A program made the translations under genes and the position numbers. The notes under the pieces were generated by a model, which ran no database searches, was not told the origin of the DNA, and saw only the letters and a list, made by a program, of their open reading frames with translations. Positions 1 through 10,634 of a DNA stretch of 64,000 nt are shown here, piece by piece; position 1 is the stretch's first letter; every line of letters starts with the position of its first letter. The DNA is from Thinopyrum elongatum (Eukaryota > Streptophyta > Magnoliopsida > Poales > Poaceae), in NCBI GenBank assembly GCA_011799875.1, contig CM022301.1, positions 207,676,477 to 207,740,476 of the forward strand, given 5' to 3'.

Positions 1-1240
1 GTTAGCGGGCGAGCGGACGGTGGCAAAGGTGTTTGACATTCATTCCCATTTCTTGCATGGGACCTAAGGTTGCAACCAAGGACACACATTTGATTTTTCA
101 ACCAGTTTATATGCACTGGAGCATGTGCAGTAGTTCAAATTTGATTATGCACATGAATGCATAGAAACTCAGTTAATGTATAAAAATGTCCAAGCGAACC
201 CCGAAAAATCCCAAAAATGACATAACACTCCTGTTGTTCTATGTTGACACGAGAAAAATTTGAAAGTAAGAAGAGGCAACAGATATCGTTCGTCCCCAAG
301 GTGGCACGTTCCCTACCGAAACCATCAGGCTTGTTGTGAGAGAAGCTCGTTTGCGAGAAGCTTATACCCAAACCTGCCACAAATGGACAATATTTTTACC
401 ACGGCATGTCAATGCCGTTCCATGATATCATGTCAAGTTTCATGATTTCAGACGAGTTTTCGATTTACTAGAATTTTAAAACCATGTATCTCAATGTACC
501 GGCCGAGCGACAGCTGTCAAGGTGTTTGACATTCATTCTCATTTCTTGCATGTGACCTAAGCTTGCAACCAAGGACAAACATTTGATTTTGCAACCCGTT
601 CTTATGGACTGGAGCATGTGCATGTAGTTCAATTTTGAATTATGCACATAAATGCCTAGAAAACTCAGTTAACGTATAAAATGTCAAACGATCCCCGAAA
701 AAATCCCAAATTTAACACGACACTCCTTGTTCTATGTTGACACCAGGAAAAAAAATTGAAAGGAAGAAGAGGCCGACAAATATCGTTTTGTCCACAAAGG
801 TGACACGTTTCCCTAACGGAACCATGAGGCTTCTTATGAGAAGCTCTGGTTTGTGAGAGATTATACCATAACCTGCCCCAAATGGGACAATATATTTTAC
901 CCCAGCATGTTGATGCCGTTCCATAATAGCATGCCAAGGTTCATGAATTTCAGACAAGTTTGTATTTACTAGAATTACAAAAGCAAGCACCTCAACGTTT
1001 GCCGGAGAGCCACGGTGTCGTGGTGTTTGAAATTCATCCCCTTTCTTGAATGGGACATAAGCATCACATGGACACATATATCATTTTACAACCCATTTTG
1101 GTGACCGGAGCATGTGCTGTAGTTTATTTAATTTAATTGTGCACCTGAAATGCCTAGAAAACCAAGTTAATGTATAAAAATGTCCAAACGAACCTGAATA
1201 TCCAATTTTTTGACGACGCACCTATAGTTGCATGTTCACT
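1..1240. repeat. Tandem array of a ~495-bp satellite-like unit, about 2.5 copies
   Basis: The anchor GTTTGACATTCATTC occurs at 31 and 524, and a diverged form at 1025, giving periods of 493 and 501 bp. The units align along their whole length: the GAGCATGTG block, the ATGTCCAAACGA-like block, the CCCCGAAAAATCCC block and the ATGCCGTTCCAT block recur in the same order. The third copy fades out near 1230. The array runs off the left edge of the window, so its full size is unknown. The style (near-500-bp units with phrases such as ATGTCCAAACGAACC) is like Triticeae tandem repeats. I cannot assign a named family. No coding potential is supported. Confidence 0.75.
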
Positions 1241-1487
1241 GCAGATAAAAGTTCTAGCAATTCAAACACCATCCTTTGCAGCTGTGACCCCATTATGTAA
1301 TTCAAATCAAGACGAAAAATCAAGTAGATCGCACACAGTTTATTATCACCAACGTGTGTGAGAGGTAGCCACAAATATTTATGGCTTACGCGAGAAGGTG
1401 CGTCGGCTACAGTCCACAGCCGGCGTGTCAAGCACACTAGCTCGCTCCCCAAATATCATTTCACTGTTCAATCATCGCCGGTGAAAG

Positions 1488-2117
1488 ATGGGGACGTGGA
1501 TCCGCTTCGTGAGGGCAACTTCGGCGGCCCACTCCGGCAAGAGCGCCGCCGCAGCCGCCAGGCGCGTGCTAACAAGCTTCGTGAGCGCGGCCACAATCTC
1601 GTCCGGGGGGGCCAAGGCAGCCCAAACGGCCGTTGTTGCTTCTCAGGTGGCGGCAGCAACATCTGCATCGGGGATAGCAACGGCGGAGCGCACAGCAGTT
1701 GTTCGTTCCGCAGCGGCGGCTTAGCCCTGTTGGAGGCCGCCACGACCATGTCGAGGCCACCACGCCGAACTCATGGCGGTCACCACACAAATCGAACGAA
1801 GCTTCTCCGACATGGTCGACAACCCACGGCCGAAGACTTGGCAATCGCGAGAGCGTTCGAGCAGCCGTCCGTTCCTGCGGGCATACCTTGCCACGACGGA
1901 GCCCGCCCAAGCCAAGATTGCGGCCGCCCACGCCACGCTCGTGGCGCTATTCCAAAGATATGGCGGATGCGGATGGCGAGATGCTTGCCGAGTATGGTGT
2001 GGATGGATGCCATGGAGCCCGTTCCCCAGGAGATCGTCGGGCGCGAGCTGGACATGGAGGAGGCGGGGAGATCGACGAGCACCAGCCGTAGTAGTACTCT
2101 TTGTTTTGTTTAATTAA
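1488..2117 (+). pseudogene. GC-rich frameshifted gene fragment, function unknown
   Basis: This GC-rich stretch sits between AT-rich flanks. Protein-like segments jump between all three forward frames: an Ala/Ser-rich segment from 1488, a segment beginning MAVTTQIERSFSDMVDN at 1773, then one containing ADADGEMLAEYGVD near 1960, then one containing EPVPQEIVGRELDMEEAG near 2020 that ends at a stop about 2112. Such frame changes suggest an old coding exon with several indels. I do not recognise a domain. It lies upstream of the B3-like exons and the CACTA end, so it could be a captured gene fragment, but that is inference. A non-coding GC-rich exon is the alternative. Confidence 0.4.
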
Positions 2118-2702
2118 GAGCGCCGGTCTTTAATTTGTAGAGTAATGTTTAGGTCAGCTAGCTCTGTTTAATTGCTGAAATTGCTCGATTAAGAAGTGTG
2201 GGTGTGCTGTAGTCTCCTTTGTGTACGCAAATTATGCAATGACGTGGATGACCACTGTAACCAGGGAAATTCGAACCAAAAATTTTCACGTTCAAACTCA
2301 TCACACACGGGTTAAGCTATATGAATCATTTGTGATGTTTACATATCGTACACAGTGCTGATAAGGGACCATGTCTGATGACACTTTGCGCGCCAGGTTT
2401 TTTTCGCTGAACCGATTCAAAATTTTCGGCTTCCGCGGAATATCTACTCCCTTCCCCCTCCCCCTTACCAAAAGCCACATTTCCCCTGTTTCTGGCCTTC
2501 CTTTCCAAGTTGAAACCTTCACTCCTTGCTTGCAGCGCCGCCTCCTCGCCGGCGACCCTCCTTCATGCTGCTCGACCTTGTCTATCCAGGCAGGTAATCC
2601 ACACCCCGACCCCCATCCTCCTCCTCCTTCCACATCCCACATGCCCCGACCGCCGGCGCGACACCTTCCACCCAAATCACCGACCCTCCACCAAATAAGC
2701 AC
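2118..2702. other. Intergenic stretch with CT-rich leader-like sequence
   Basis: No gene is supported here. 2118-2370 is AT-rich. 2440-2690 is C/T-rich and resembles a plant 5' leader, running into the fragment that starts near 2703. Short open frames on both strands overlap one another and show no recognisable protein. Confidence 0.4.
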
Positions 2703-3127
2703 CGCCCTAAGCCATGGTGCATGCAGTATAGCCAGGAGCTCAAGGAGCATTTGGCGCGGAGAAGCAAATCGCGGCCGCACGCACGATGAGGTCGCGATGG
2801 CTGCCATCGTGCCGACCCCCAGATCTTGGAGGAGCACCTCGCCATCGAGGCCACCGTCGACGCCTCATGCGCCGATTGCCGCGAGGGTTGGCAACTTTAA
2901 CGATTGTTCGTGGCATTTTCTCGAGGCCACCCTCGGTGCCTCGACGAAGACTACGAGGTGTTTTCTCAGTGTGCACGTTGCTTACCTCAACTCGAGAGCC
3001 AGCAGGTTGGTGCCCGAGCAGCTCAGGCACTCACCACTACGACGAGGGCACCCACGATCCGGAGGCCTCGCCCTCTTCCATGTCCAAGGAGCCAATCGTC
3101 ATCGATATCTCCGACAATGAGGAGTAG
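2703..3127 (+). pseudogene. Frameshifted exon, probable 5' part of the B3-domain gene downstream
   Basis: Protein-like pieces lie in different forward frames. A frame starting near 2820 reads a Glu/Ala-rich segment with the Cys motif CADCREGW before a stop. Another frame near 2930 contains LDEDYEVFSQCARCLPQLES, which holds a second CxxC. A third frame ends SKEPIVIDISDNEE at the TAG of 3125-3127, a convincing acidic C-terminus. Together they look like one Cys-containing plant protein with at least two indels. The link to the B3 exon 1 kb downstream rests only on strand and spacing. It could equally be a separate short gene ending at 3127. Confidence 0.4.
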
Positions 3128-3289
3128 CTTGTCTTATTAGCTCACTATAAGGACCCATGTTCAGTTTGCTAGCTACTGCCTTTCCTTAACACAATTCTAG
3201 TGAATTGTGCTATTACTTTTACCATGCAATCTGTTGCTCTAGTGTATATGTTCTATATGTCGTGCAATGTGGTTGCCTACTTATTAACT

Positions 3290-3970
3290 GTTTGGTTAAT
3301 TAGTTGTCGTGTTCAGTTAACTGTTTGGTTCAATTCTGCAAATGGATGTTCAATTCTTCAGGGTGCAATTTTGTATTGTCTTCCATGTGAGAAATAAATC
3401 AAATTTTCTTTACAAAATACATGAGAAACAAATACAATTGCTATATTTCCAAGTTGTCAAGATGCTTGGTTTGGTTAACTGTCTGATCTTCTAGTATGTT
3501 ATACCTTGTGCAATGTGGTGCTAGTTAACGTTTGGTTCATTTGTTGTGGTGTTTAGTTAACTGTTTGGTTCAATTCTCGCACGCGATGTTCAATTGTTGT
3601 GGGTGCATTCTGTTATTGTATACCATGTGAGAAATAAATCGAATTTGGCTGTACTAAATACATGAGAAACAAATACAATTGCTATATTTCCAAGTTGTTA
3701 AGCATGCTTGGTTTGGTTAACAGTCTGATCTTCTATTAGGAGTATGTTATATTGTGCAATGTGGTGCTCAGTTAATGTTTGGTTCATTTGTTGTGGTGTT
3801 AGTTAACTGCTTGGTTCAATTCTACATGTGATGCCCATTGTCGTGGGTAGAATTTTGTATTGTTGTTTGCATGTGAGAATAAATCGATTTGGCCTACTTA
3901 ATACATGAGAAACATATACAATTGCTATATTCCTAGTTTTAATCTATGCTTGGTTTGGATAAATGGGTTT
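3290..3970. repeat. ~240-bp direct repeat in three tandem copies, apparently intronic
   Basis: The phrase AGTTAACTGTTTGGTTCAATTC recurs with CAATTC at 3331, 3571 and 3817 (periods 240 and 246). The ATACATGAGAAACAAATACAA block and the TGCTTGGTTTGGTTAA block follow in each copy. Copies are AT-rich, diverged by small indels, and end near 3970. They lie between the acidic exon ending at 3127 and the exon beginning near 4087, so they would be within an intron if those belong to one gene. No coding capacity is seen. Confidence 0.75.
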
Positions 3971-4086
3971 TCCATGTGGCTTGAATTAATCTGAGAATCT
4001 GCAATGTGTTATTTTTCACAACATTTTACTAATAGCATGCGAACCCTCACTTAACCTGATCACTAACTACCTTATATGTGTTGCAG

Positions 4087-4762
4087 GGAAACAATGGGAA
4101 GCACTGAGGTTTACAATCGAGGTTTGCACATGCATGGTCCTTTGTCAATAGCAATTATTGTGCAATTGCTGGAACCATTCTAATATTTAGGTTCTTAACA
4201 ATTTGGTCTTGCACATGTAGGTCCCTGCTGTCAGAGGTTTTGACCCACTGTTCGACCCTTTTTGCTATGGAGAAATGGTTGTCCATGAATATCAGTCAAG
4301 TCAAGAAACTCAGAAAGATTGTTAGGATAAAGAAATTAGCGACCAAAAAGAACAAGATCTCTGTCTGCACAATGAAGAGACATTAGTTCACTACAGGATG
4401 GTACTAACTACTATACCTTGCCTTTTTTATTCCTTTGCCCCATTTCCAATATAGAGAAGATATTTATGCACATCCTTGTTTTCAGGTCTTCCAAAAGCAG
4501 TTCACTGATGATTACCTCTCAAACCACCTGTATGGTCAGGAGGCGAGGAAGGTCTTCATACAACACCCACGGTTTCAATATTGAAGTGTTCCTGAAGAGG
4601 ACGAAGGATGGACAGTCAATCATCCACAGGCACTGGCCTAAAGTTGCAAAGACCTTCAACATCAATGAAGGCTCAATATCCGCCTTCCGCTTCAACAGTT
4701 TTCCAGATGAGATACATCATTGTCTATGTACCGTCTATGATGCTAATTTCGAAAGGTTATAG
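4087..4762 (+). pseudogene. B3 DNA-binding-domain gene remnant (plant transcription-factor family), broken
   Basis: Three exon-like pieces carry splice-like borders. A short piece at about 4087-4121 follows GTTGCAG and precedes GTTTGC. A second begins after CACATGTAG at 4221 and encodes the motif VVHEYQSSQETQKD. A third begins after TTTTCAG at 4486. The third reads VFQKQFTDDYLSNHLYGQEA in one frame, then shifts by one base near 4575 into EVFLKRTKDGQSIIHRHWP and AFRFNSFPDE, ending at the TAG of 4760-4762. The spacing of the FLKRTKDG..IIHRHWPKV..FNINEGSISAFRF elements fits the B3 fold of plant REM-type nuclear regulators. A stop (TAG at 4324-4326) also interrupts the second piece. It is therefore a pseudogene. 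Confidence is good for the B3 family and low for exon limits. Confidence 0.65.
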
Positions 4763-4959
4763 ATGTTGCATGTGAAACTTGGTGCTGGTGCAGTTGTGTA
4801 ATGGGGTAGCTGAGTGCTGACGCTGTATGATGTTGTACTCTGATGTATTTCAATTATGAAATCCTGCTTCCTTAATATGAAAATAAAATATATTGTGTGC
4901 TTAATATGAAATGTCAATTAGATTAATAAATGGATTATATAATAGGACAATTAGCCTGT

Positions 4960-5622
4960 AATTGGGTTTTTCTATTGCAAACGGTTATTAGAGAAAACAC
5001 CGTGGGCGATGACCCTCAGGCAACGCACACATCTAGGAAAACCGTGTTGGATTAATGAAAAATCACACACGACATCCTCTTGAAAACTGTATGCGTTAGG
5101 CCACCTGGCGCAAACGTTTACCACATAAAAACTGTGTGTGATGGACAGCCTTTGCCACAAGTTTCTTCTACGCACCGTGTGTGATGCATTCAATAACGCA
5201 AACGATAAAATTGTTAATACCGTGTGCAATGGAAACGCTATCACAAACGAGTTTAACGGGAAAAATTGTGTGTGATGTACCTGCGAAACAGAAACGTTTT
5301 CCTTGGAGCGACTGTGTGGGATGTAATACGAACGGAAACGTTTAGCGGGGACTACTGTGTGGGATGTGCTTATGACCGAAACGATTTACGCGTTCGCATA
5401 ATGCATTTTTTTAGCACTACTGTACGTATAACCGTATTTGATCGCTCGCCGGTCACACACGACCTCATTTTGTCGAGCGTGTGGCCAGGAGGGCATATCC
5501 CTGAAAGTTTCTGGGTCATGTGGGAAGGACCCCCCTATCGCAGTCACTCACTAGGCGACGGTTCCAAATGCCGTCGCGGAAAGGGGATAAAACCGTTTGT
5601 ATAGCACCTCGTTGTACTAGTG
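4960..5622. mobile_element. Right end of a CACTA (En/Spm) transposon with subterminal repeats
   Basis: The stretch ends GTTGTACTAGTG at 5622. Its reverse complement begins CACTAGTACAAC, the hallmark CACTA terminus. Inside lie about nine direct copies of a motif close to CYGTGTGNGATG (for example near 5001, 5132, 5176, 5270, 5310 and 5354), each preceded by an AAACG-like word, and at least two inverted copies (CACACACGAC near 5064 and 5455). Such subterminal arrays bind the transposase in En/Spm elements. I found no matching left terminus between 1 and 4960, so the element either starts outside the window or is truncated. No transposase is seen here. Confidence 0.7.
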
Positions 5623-6150
5623 CACGCATATGTCCATGCACGGATGTAATGTGGTCAGACGATGCGCCATCGGTATCGCAAATTCAAATCGATTTGGCCT
5701 TGTTCAATGTGAATATAGTATATAGCACAGTTTGATTCAAAACCACACCAGGCATATCTCTGATTATATTCATGCAGCATGAGTTACAAACATCATGAGC
5801 TCTTATTCAAATATTTGAATCCACTTTTATACTGATTATTGTCTCTGAGTCTTTTACACGCACACACAGACACACTCCTCCTCCTTCGTGGATACCAATA
5901 ACTTTCCTATCATGCATGCATACATGCACACACACTCCCCACCACTCGGCATCCTCTACATCACGCATACACGTTCTTGTTCTTTAGGTCGGTCTCCCAC
6001 GATCTCCCTACATCTCCATCTTCCCACACACACCAATCGATATACCCCTCTAGCTAACCAGGCCTGCCTACGACACGCAAAATGTACACACATAGTCCCT
6101 CCATCCTCACACCATCCATGCCTCCGCCCCCTAACTCTGAGGCACGCGGG
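5623..6150. other. Host flank, CA/CT-rich low-complexity DNA
   Basis: No gene is seen. From about 5855 the sequence is rich in CACACA and CTCC runs. The same style resumes immediately beyond the retrotransposon at 18869, showing that 5623-6150 and 18869 onward were contiguous before the insertion. The last six bases (CGCGGG, 6145-6150) are the target-site duplication. Confidence 0.6.
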
Positions 6151-7924
6151 TGTAACACCCCATGTCATTAGCCACAGTAATCACTTTTGATAATGACAAG
6201 TCAGCATGTTTAATAGTGCATAATCATCATTAGCATCATATTGCATTTCAACTCGTAGGACAAAATTCAATATTTAAATGAAAGTGGAAAAAAAAGTTGT
6301 CCAACATAGAAACTAAAAATGTTCAATAAATAACAAATATTGCAGAGGCTATTCTAAATTGTAACCAACAATTAATAAATTAATTAGGTGGCACTAACAT
6401 TACCAAAACAGTAGGATTAATGCATTTTATTTTATAAAAATTGTGTGAACTCCAATTGCCTACAAACCAATTTTTGACAGTGGCAGATAATGCCTAGTAT
6501 TAATGGAACAATTGCCATGTTTTACAAAAATCATATTGTGGCCTAACTAATTATAAAAACAGGAGATAGGAATAAAAAGAAAAAGGTTAAAGAAAACAAA
6601 ACAAAAAAATAAAAAGAGAAAACCCCCTGGCCCAACTGGGCACAGCCCAGTCGGCCGGCCCACCGCGCCCCCCTGGCCTATACCCCCCTGGAGACCCCCA
6701 GAAACCCTAGCCCACTCCCCACTTCCCCCTCCCGATCCACTCTCTCCCTCTCCTCTGGATAGATCCAGGGAGAGGAGGCCGCCGACGCCGCCGCCTTGCG
6801 CGCGTGGACGCCGTCACCACCTCGTCCCGCCGCGGACACTGCCCCTGCCAGCCTCTCCATCGCCGGCTCCACCGAGCCTCGCCACCCCTCTCCTCTGCAA
6901 CGAACGGTGAGGCCACCGGCCTCAGTCGCCCCCGCCCCCACCCCTCTCTCCCCTCGGTCACCGCCGTCTCGCCGCGCGCCCGCTCGCCCCTGCTGCTTTG
7001 GCCACCGACCCCGCGCCGCGCTGCGGCGCCTGACCGCGCCGTCCCTGCCCCGCGTTCAATGCGCCCTCGCGCCGGCCTGCGCCGCTCCGACCCCGCCACC
7101 GCACGCTCGCATGCCCCGCACCCGCTGCCGCAGCTCGCCTGCATCACATGCGCACGCAGCCCGCGCTCGCCTCGCTCTCCGACGCGGTCACCGCGCCCTG
7201 CGCCCGCTCGCCCTGGCCACGCCCGCGCGCCCGTGCGCACGCGCCCGCCCCGGATGGCCTCCTGGGCCACTGCCCAGTGGGGCCTGACGCCCTGTGCCAC
7301 TGACAGAACGGGCCCACGGCCCAGAAACGTTTTAAAAAAAAGAAAGAAAAGGAAATAAAATGAATTAGTAAAATAAATAAATAATTTGTGAATTAATTAA
7401 TTTAACTAATCCTGATTAGGTTAATCTAATTAGTTAATTAGTTTAATTAAATAGTAATTAATTAGTTAATCACTAATTATCTAGTCAGAGTATGACAGGT
7501 GGGACCCACATGTCAGGATGACTGCTGACATCAGCATACACTGTTTCGGATAATGTTTAATTTAAATAAATTATTAAATTCCAGAAATTAATTAAAACTT
7601 TAGAAAATCATATTAAATAATCCGTAACTCCGATGAAGGTACTTTCTACATGAAACTTGCTCAGAATTCCGATACGAACCCGAATACGCCCTCCGTATTT
7701 CTGTCAGATGTCTCTAGCTATAAGAACATTGAACTTTTAGACCGATTTCGATAAATGAATAGTGCCCAACTTTAATTAAATAAATCCGAATAAATTCCTA
7801 AATTAACTAAATCATTTAGTTAGGCAGTAGAATACCCCGGCATATCATTTAGACATGTCATGCATATTGTTTGCGTTTTGCCATGGATTTATTGTTTCTC
7901 TCCCCCCCCCCTTCTCTCTCGATA

Positions 7925-8020
7925 GACGCCGAGACCGACGATGCTGCACCTGGGTACGACTACACTACCGACGAGCAGCCCGTTGACGACCCCTCTCTCT
8001 TGCCAGAGCAACCAGGCAAG
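7925..8020 (+). other. Open acidic peptide segment inside the LTR (also at 16901-16996)
   Basis: A 96-nt segment after a pyrimidine tract and TAG, like a splice acceptor, reads 32 codons rich in Asp, Glu, Tyr and Pro, including the motif APGYDYTTDEQPVD. The 3' LTR copy at 16901-16996 has the same length and frame with three substitutions, two silent and one Asp-to-Glu. This is coding-like, but the two LTRs were identical at insertion, so conservation between them is weak evidence. It may be an LTR exon or chance. Confidence 0.3.
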
Positions 8021-9515
8021 CCCCCCCCCTTGAGCATCCAGATATCGCCCATTCTATTCTCCTGCTTGCATTAGATTTTGCTACTGTTAATGTATGCTCC
8101 TATTCTGATGCATAGCCTGCTTTTGTAACCTGTTCATTGTTACCTTACCTGCCTATGATAAACTGTTTAGTATAGGTTGGTAGTGAACCATCAGTGACCC
8201 CCACCACCTTACCCTTGTTGCCCCTGCTTGATCATCGACGACTCGATCAACGTGATTGTCGACCAGAGACCGACACCTCACTTCACACCCCCTTAGTTGT
8301 ACGACTCTGCATAGTTACTATCGAGTGCCGAGGGTGATACCTCGTAACGCACTCCTAGTGAATACTCTACAGTGTAGTTGTTCGGTCGTGGTCATCGAGG
8401 GTGATTCCTCCTTCTCCATTTCTGATACGACTCTGTCGTGCAACCCTCAGTGTGAACCTCGAGGGTGATGCCTCATACATTCACCCTGATGATTTCATCG
8501 AGTGGAATCCGCCGAGGGTGATTCCTCGGGTTTTCCCCTTTGATGTTATGACCACACGGTTACCTTGACCTTTGTTACAGGCGGGTCCACCCTGGTGGGT
8601 ACCCGCTGGGGATCTATGATGTCGAGTGTGCTGGAAGGGCACTCGAGTGTGATATTGTGGTGGAGCATCAGAGACTCTGATTGTCTCCGGATGATACTAA
8701 TGAGCCTATTGGATTTGGGTGTGTGATCTGAGTGGGTCGACGTGCCCTATACGCACTACCACCACACGGGATAATGGTTATGGGGCCCTCTGCGATGTAC
8801 GTTTCTCCCGAAAGCTCGTCTGACGTCACGATTCACCGTGCGGGCTGATCGATGGGACTGGGCTGGATACTTCACTAACGAGTTCAGTGTCGCGCCTGCA
8901 CCCCGGCCAGCCACGCAACGCGTAGGGTGCCCAGGGTGATGGCCCAAGACCTTTGGGTGCATAGGTTAGTCCGGCGTGCTGACCTCTCTGCCGAGCCTAG
9001 GTAGGGCGTTGCTTCGTGTTGACCTTCTGAGGACGGGTATTACCCAGCAAGTGTGTCCGGCCAGAGTTGATCGAGCGTGTTGGGTAACAGTAGTGCACCC
9101 CTGCAGGGATGAATGATCTATCAATAGCCGGTCCTACGGTAAAGGACGCTCAATTTGTGTATCCCGATCTACTACTTGAACTGGATACATTGTTACTTAA
9201 TTGAAGCTTCGGGATCGCTTTCTCGCAGGGAGTCGAGGAAGGATCTCTAGGCTTTGCTTCAACATGTTTGCTAAATAAAATGCTATTCTACTCTCTTCTA
9301 CTGTGCAAGATGATGGCCTCGTGAAGATGTTTGAAGATGCTAGTCTTCGATAGGACTAGGCCTTCTCTCTATTCTCGCATTTCTGCAGCCCAATCCACAT
9401 ATACAGCCTTTCTCCATTGATAATGTTGCATATGTAGTATAGATCCTTGCTTGCTGAGTACTTCGGATGAGTACTCACGGTTGCTTTACTTTCTTTTTTC
9501 CCCATATCCCACTTT

Positions 9516-9626
9516 GATGATACATCAGATGATGGAGCCCCGGAGCCAGATGCCACCTCAGGAGCTTACTACCAGGAGGGTCCTGAGGGCACGTACTACT
9601 GGATCGAGCCAGCCGACCAGGAGTAG
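9516..9626 (+). other. Second open segment inside the LTR, ending in TAG (also at 18480-18590)
   Basis: After a CT-rich tract, 36 codons read an acidic, Tyr-rich segment with the motifs GAYYQEGPEGTYYW and EPADQE before TAG at 9624-9626. The 3' LTR copy (18480-18590) is identical apart from one silent change. Its composition resembles the segment at 7925-8020, so the two could be exons of one small LTR-borne protein. That is inference only. Confidence 0.3.
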
Positions 9627-9907
9627 GATCGGAGGCTCCCAGGCAGGAGGCCAACGCCTTTCGATCTAGTGTCGTTGTTTGTGCTAGCCTTCTTAAGGCA
9701 AAACTTGTCTAACTATGTCTGTACTCAGATAATATTTGTATGACTGACTATGTATTCAGATCTTCGGATCCTTGGTCTGTAATATTGTGGATCTCCGTTT
9801 AAATTGTGTTAGAGTTGTGTTGTGATATCTTCCCGTGAGTCCCTGTGCTTGATCGTACACATTTGCGTGTATGATTAGTGTACAATTGAGCCGGGGGCGC
9901 CACAAGT

Positions 9908-9919
9908 TGGTATCAGAGC
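9908..9919 (+). promoter_or_regulatory. Primer-binding site, initiator tRNA-Met type
   Basis: TGGTATCAGAGC lies three bases after the 5' LTR end and is the standard complement of the 3' end of plant initiator methionine tRNA, used to prime minus-strand DNA synthesis. Confidence 0.92.
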
Positions 9920-10634
9920 CGACTGCCTGTAGGAAGCCCCCTTCAAATTCCTTGGCCGAAGTTGAGTCTAGACATCGAAAAACTAATTTACTAACTTGGC
10001 TGTGTGGCTTACGGGCCCACGTCGCCAACTGGGTGGTATTAGGATCTTTTATTCCTCGTCTATACTCTGGGACTCTGATCTCTCTTCTATTCGGGTTAAA
10101 TAAAGTTTACTAACACCGACACTTAGGATCTCGTAAATCCCGTCTACCCGGAGAGCTGGATATCTGTGCGATTTCCCTGTCATTGATCTGATTAGTCTGA
10201 TAATCATTTTCCTTTCCATTGTTTTGTTTAACCTTTCTCTCCGAGTTGTATTATACTCCGAGTTGTCATTCAATAAGACCGGGTTCTGCATCAGAGTGCA
10301 CATGGAGCGCAGGATCCTTCTGCGACGAACATTCGTTGTCCGCACTTGCAGTTACCCCGTTTCAGTGGTTTTCTCTGACGTTGGTGTAGCCTTTGCTATG
10401 TCTCATTGTGTACTTCCTTACCGCGTGCCTGCGCTCCGCCTAGTATGTCTAGCTTTTGAATTTGCACCGTTATGCTGTCCGCATGTACCCGACTCTGTGT
10501 ATGGATCTGTATGTCTTAATCGACTACTGTTATGTATCTGTTACACTACTTAATTGTTGTCGAGTTACATCATGCTTGTCGCTAAACACTCGCCATTGCT
10601 TTTACTAAACTACCCCCTGTTGATACTTAGCAGG
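9920..10634 (+). other. Untranslated leader of the Gypsy element
   Basis: About 715 bp between the primer-binding site and the gag start. It would hold the packaging signal. Short open frames here have no recognisable protein. Confidence 0.6.

Larger units (their letters stand above)
6151..9904 (+). repeat. 5' LTR of the Gypsy element (3,754 bp)
   Basis: It runs from TGTAACACC to GCGCCACA and matches 15099-18868 along its length with scattered substitutions and small indels. It is built of AT-rich ends around a strongly GC-rich core at about 6640-7330, followed by a mixed region with several CGAGGGTGATNCCTC repeats (8330-8530). The 5' copy has about 11 extra bases near 8792 that the 3' copy lacks. 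The 3' copy has an expanded AAAT run near 16330 and about 12 extra bases near 16495. Confidence 0.92.

Noticed and set aside
4385..4400. CACTACAGG as a left CACTA terminus
   Set aside because: It does not match the right terminus CACTAGTACAAC and lies next to a B3-gene exon.
5888..6190. Small frames in CA/CT-rich DNA
   Set aside because: Low-complexity composition, and the right end runs into the LTR.
6707..7358. Long overlapping open frames on both strands in the GC-rich LTR core, repeated at 15635-16291
   Set aside because: They result from GC-rich, stop-poor DNA inside LTRs, change frame between the two LTR copies, and show no domain.
9356..9556. Minus-strand frame beginning MASGSGAPSSD, also at 18305-18520
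   Set aside because: It is the antisense of the LTR segment at 9516-9626, with no independent support.
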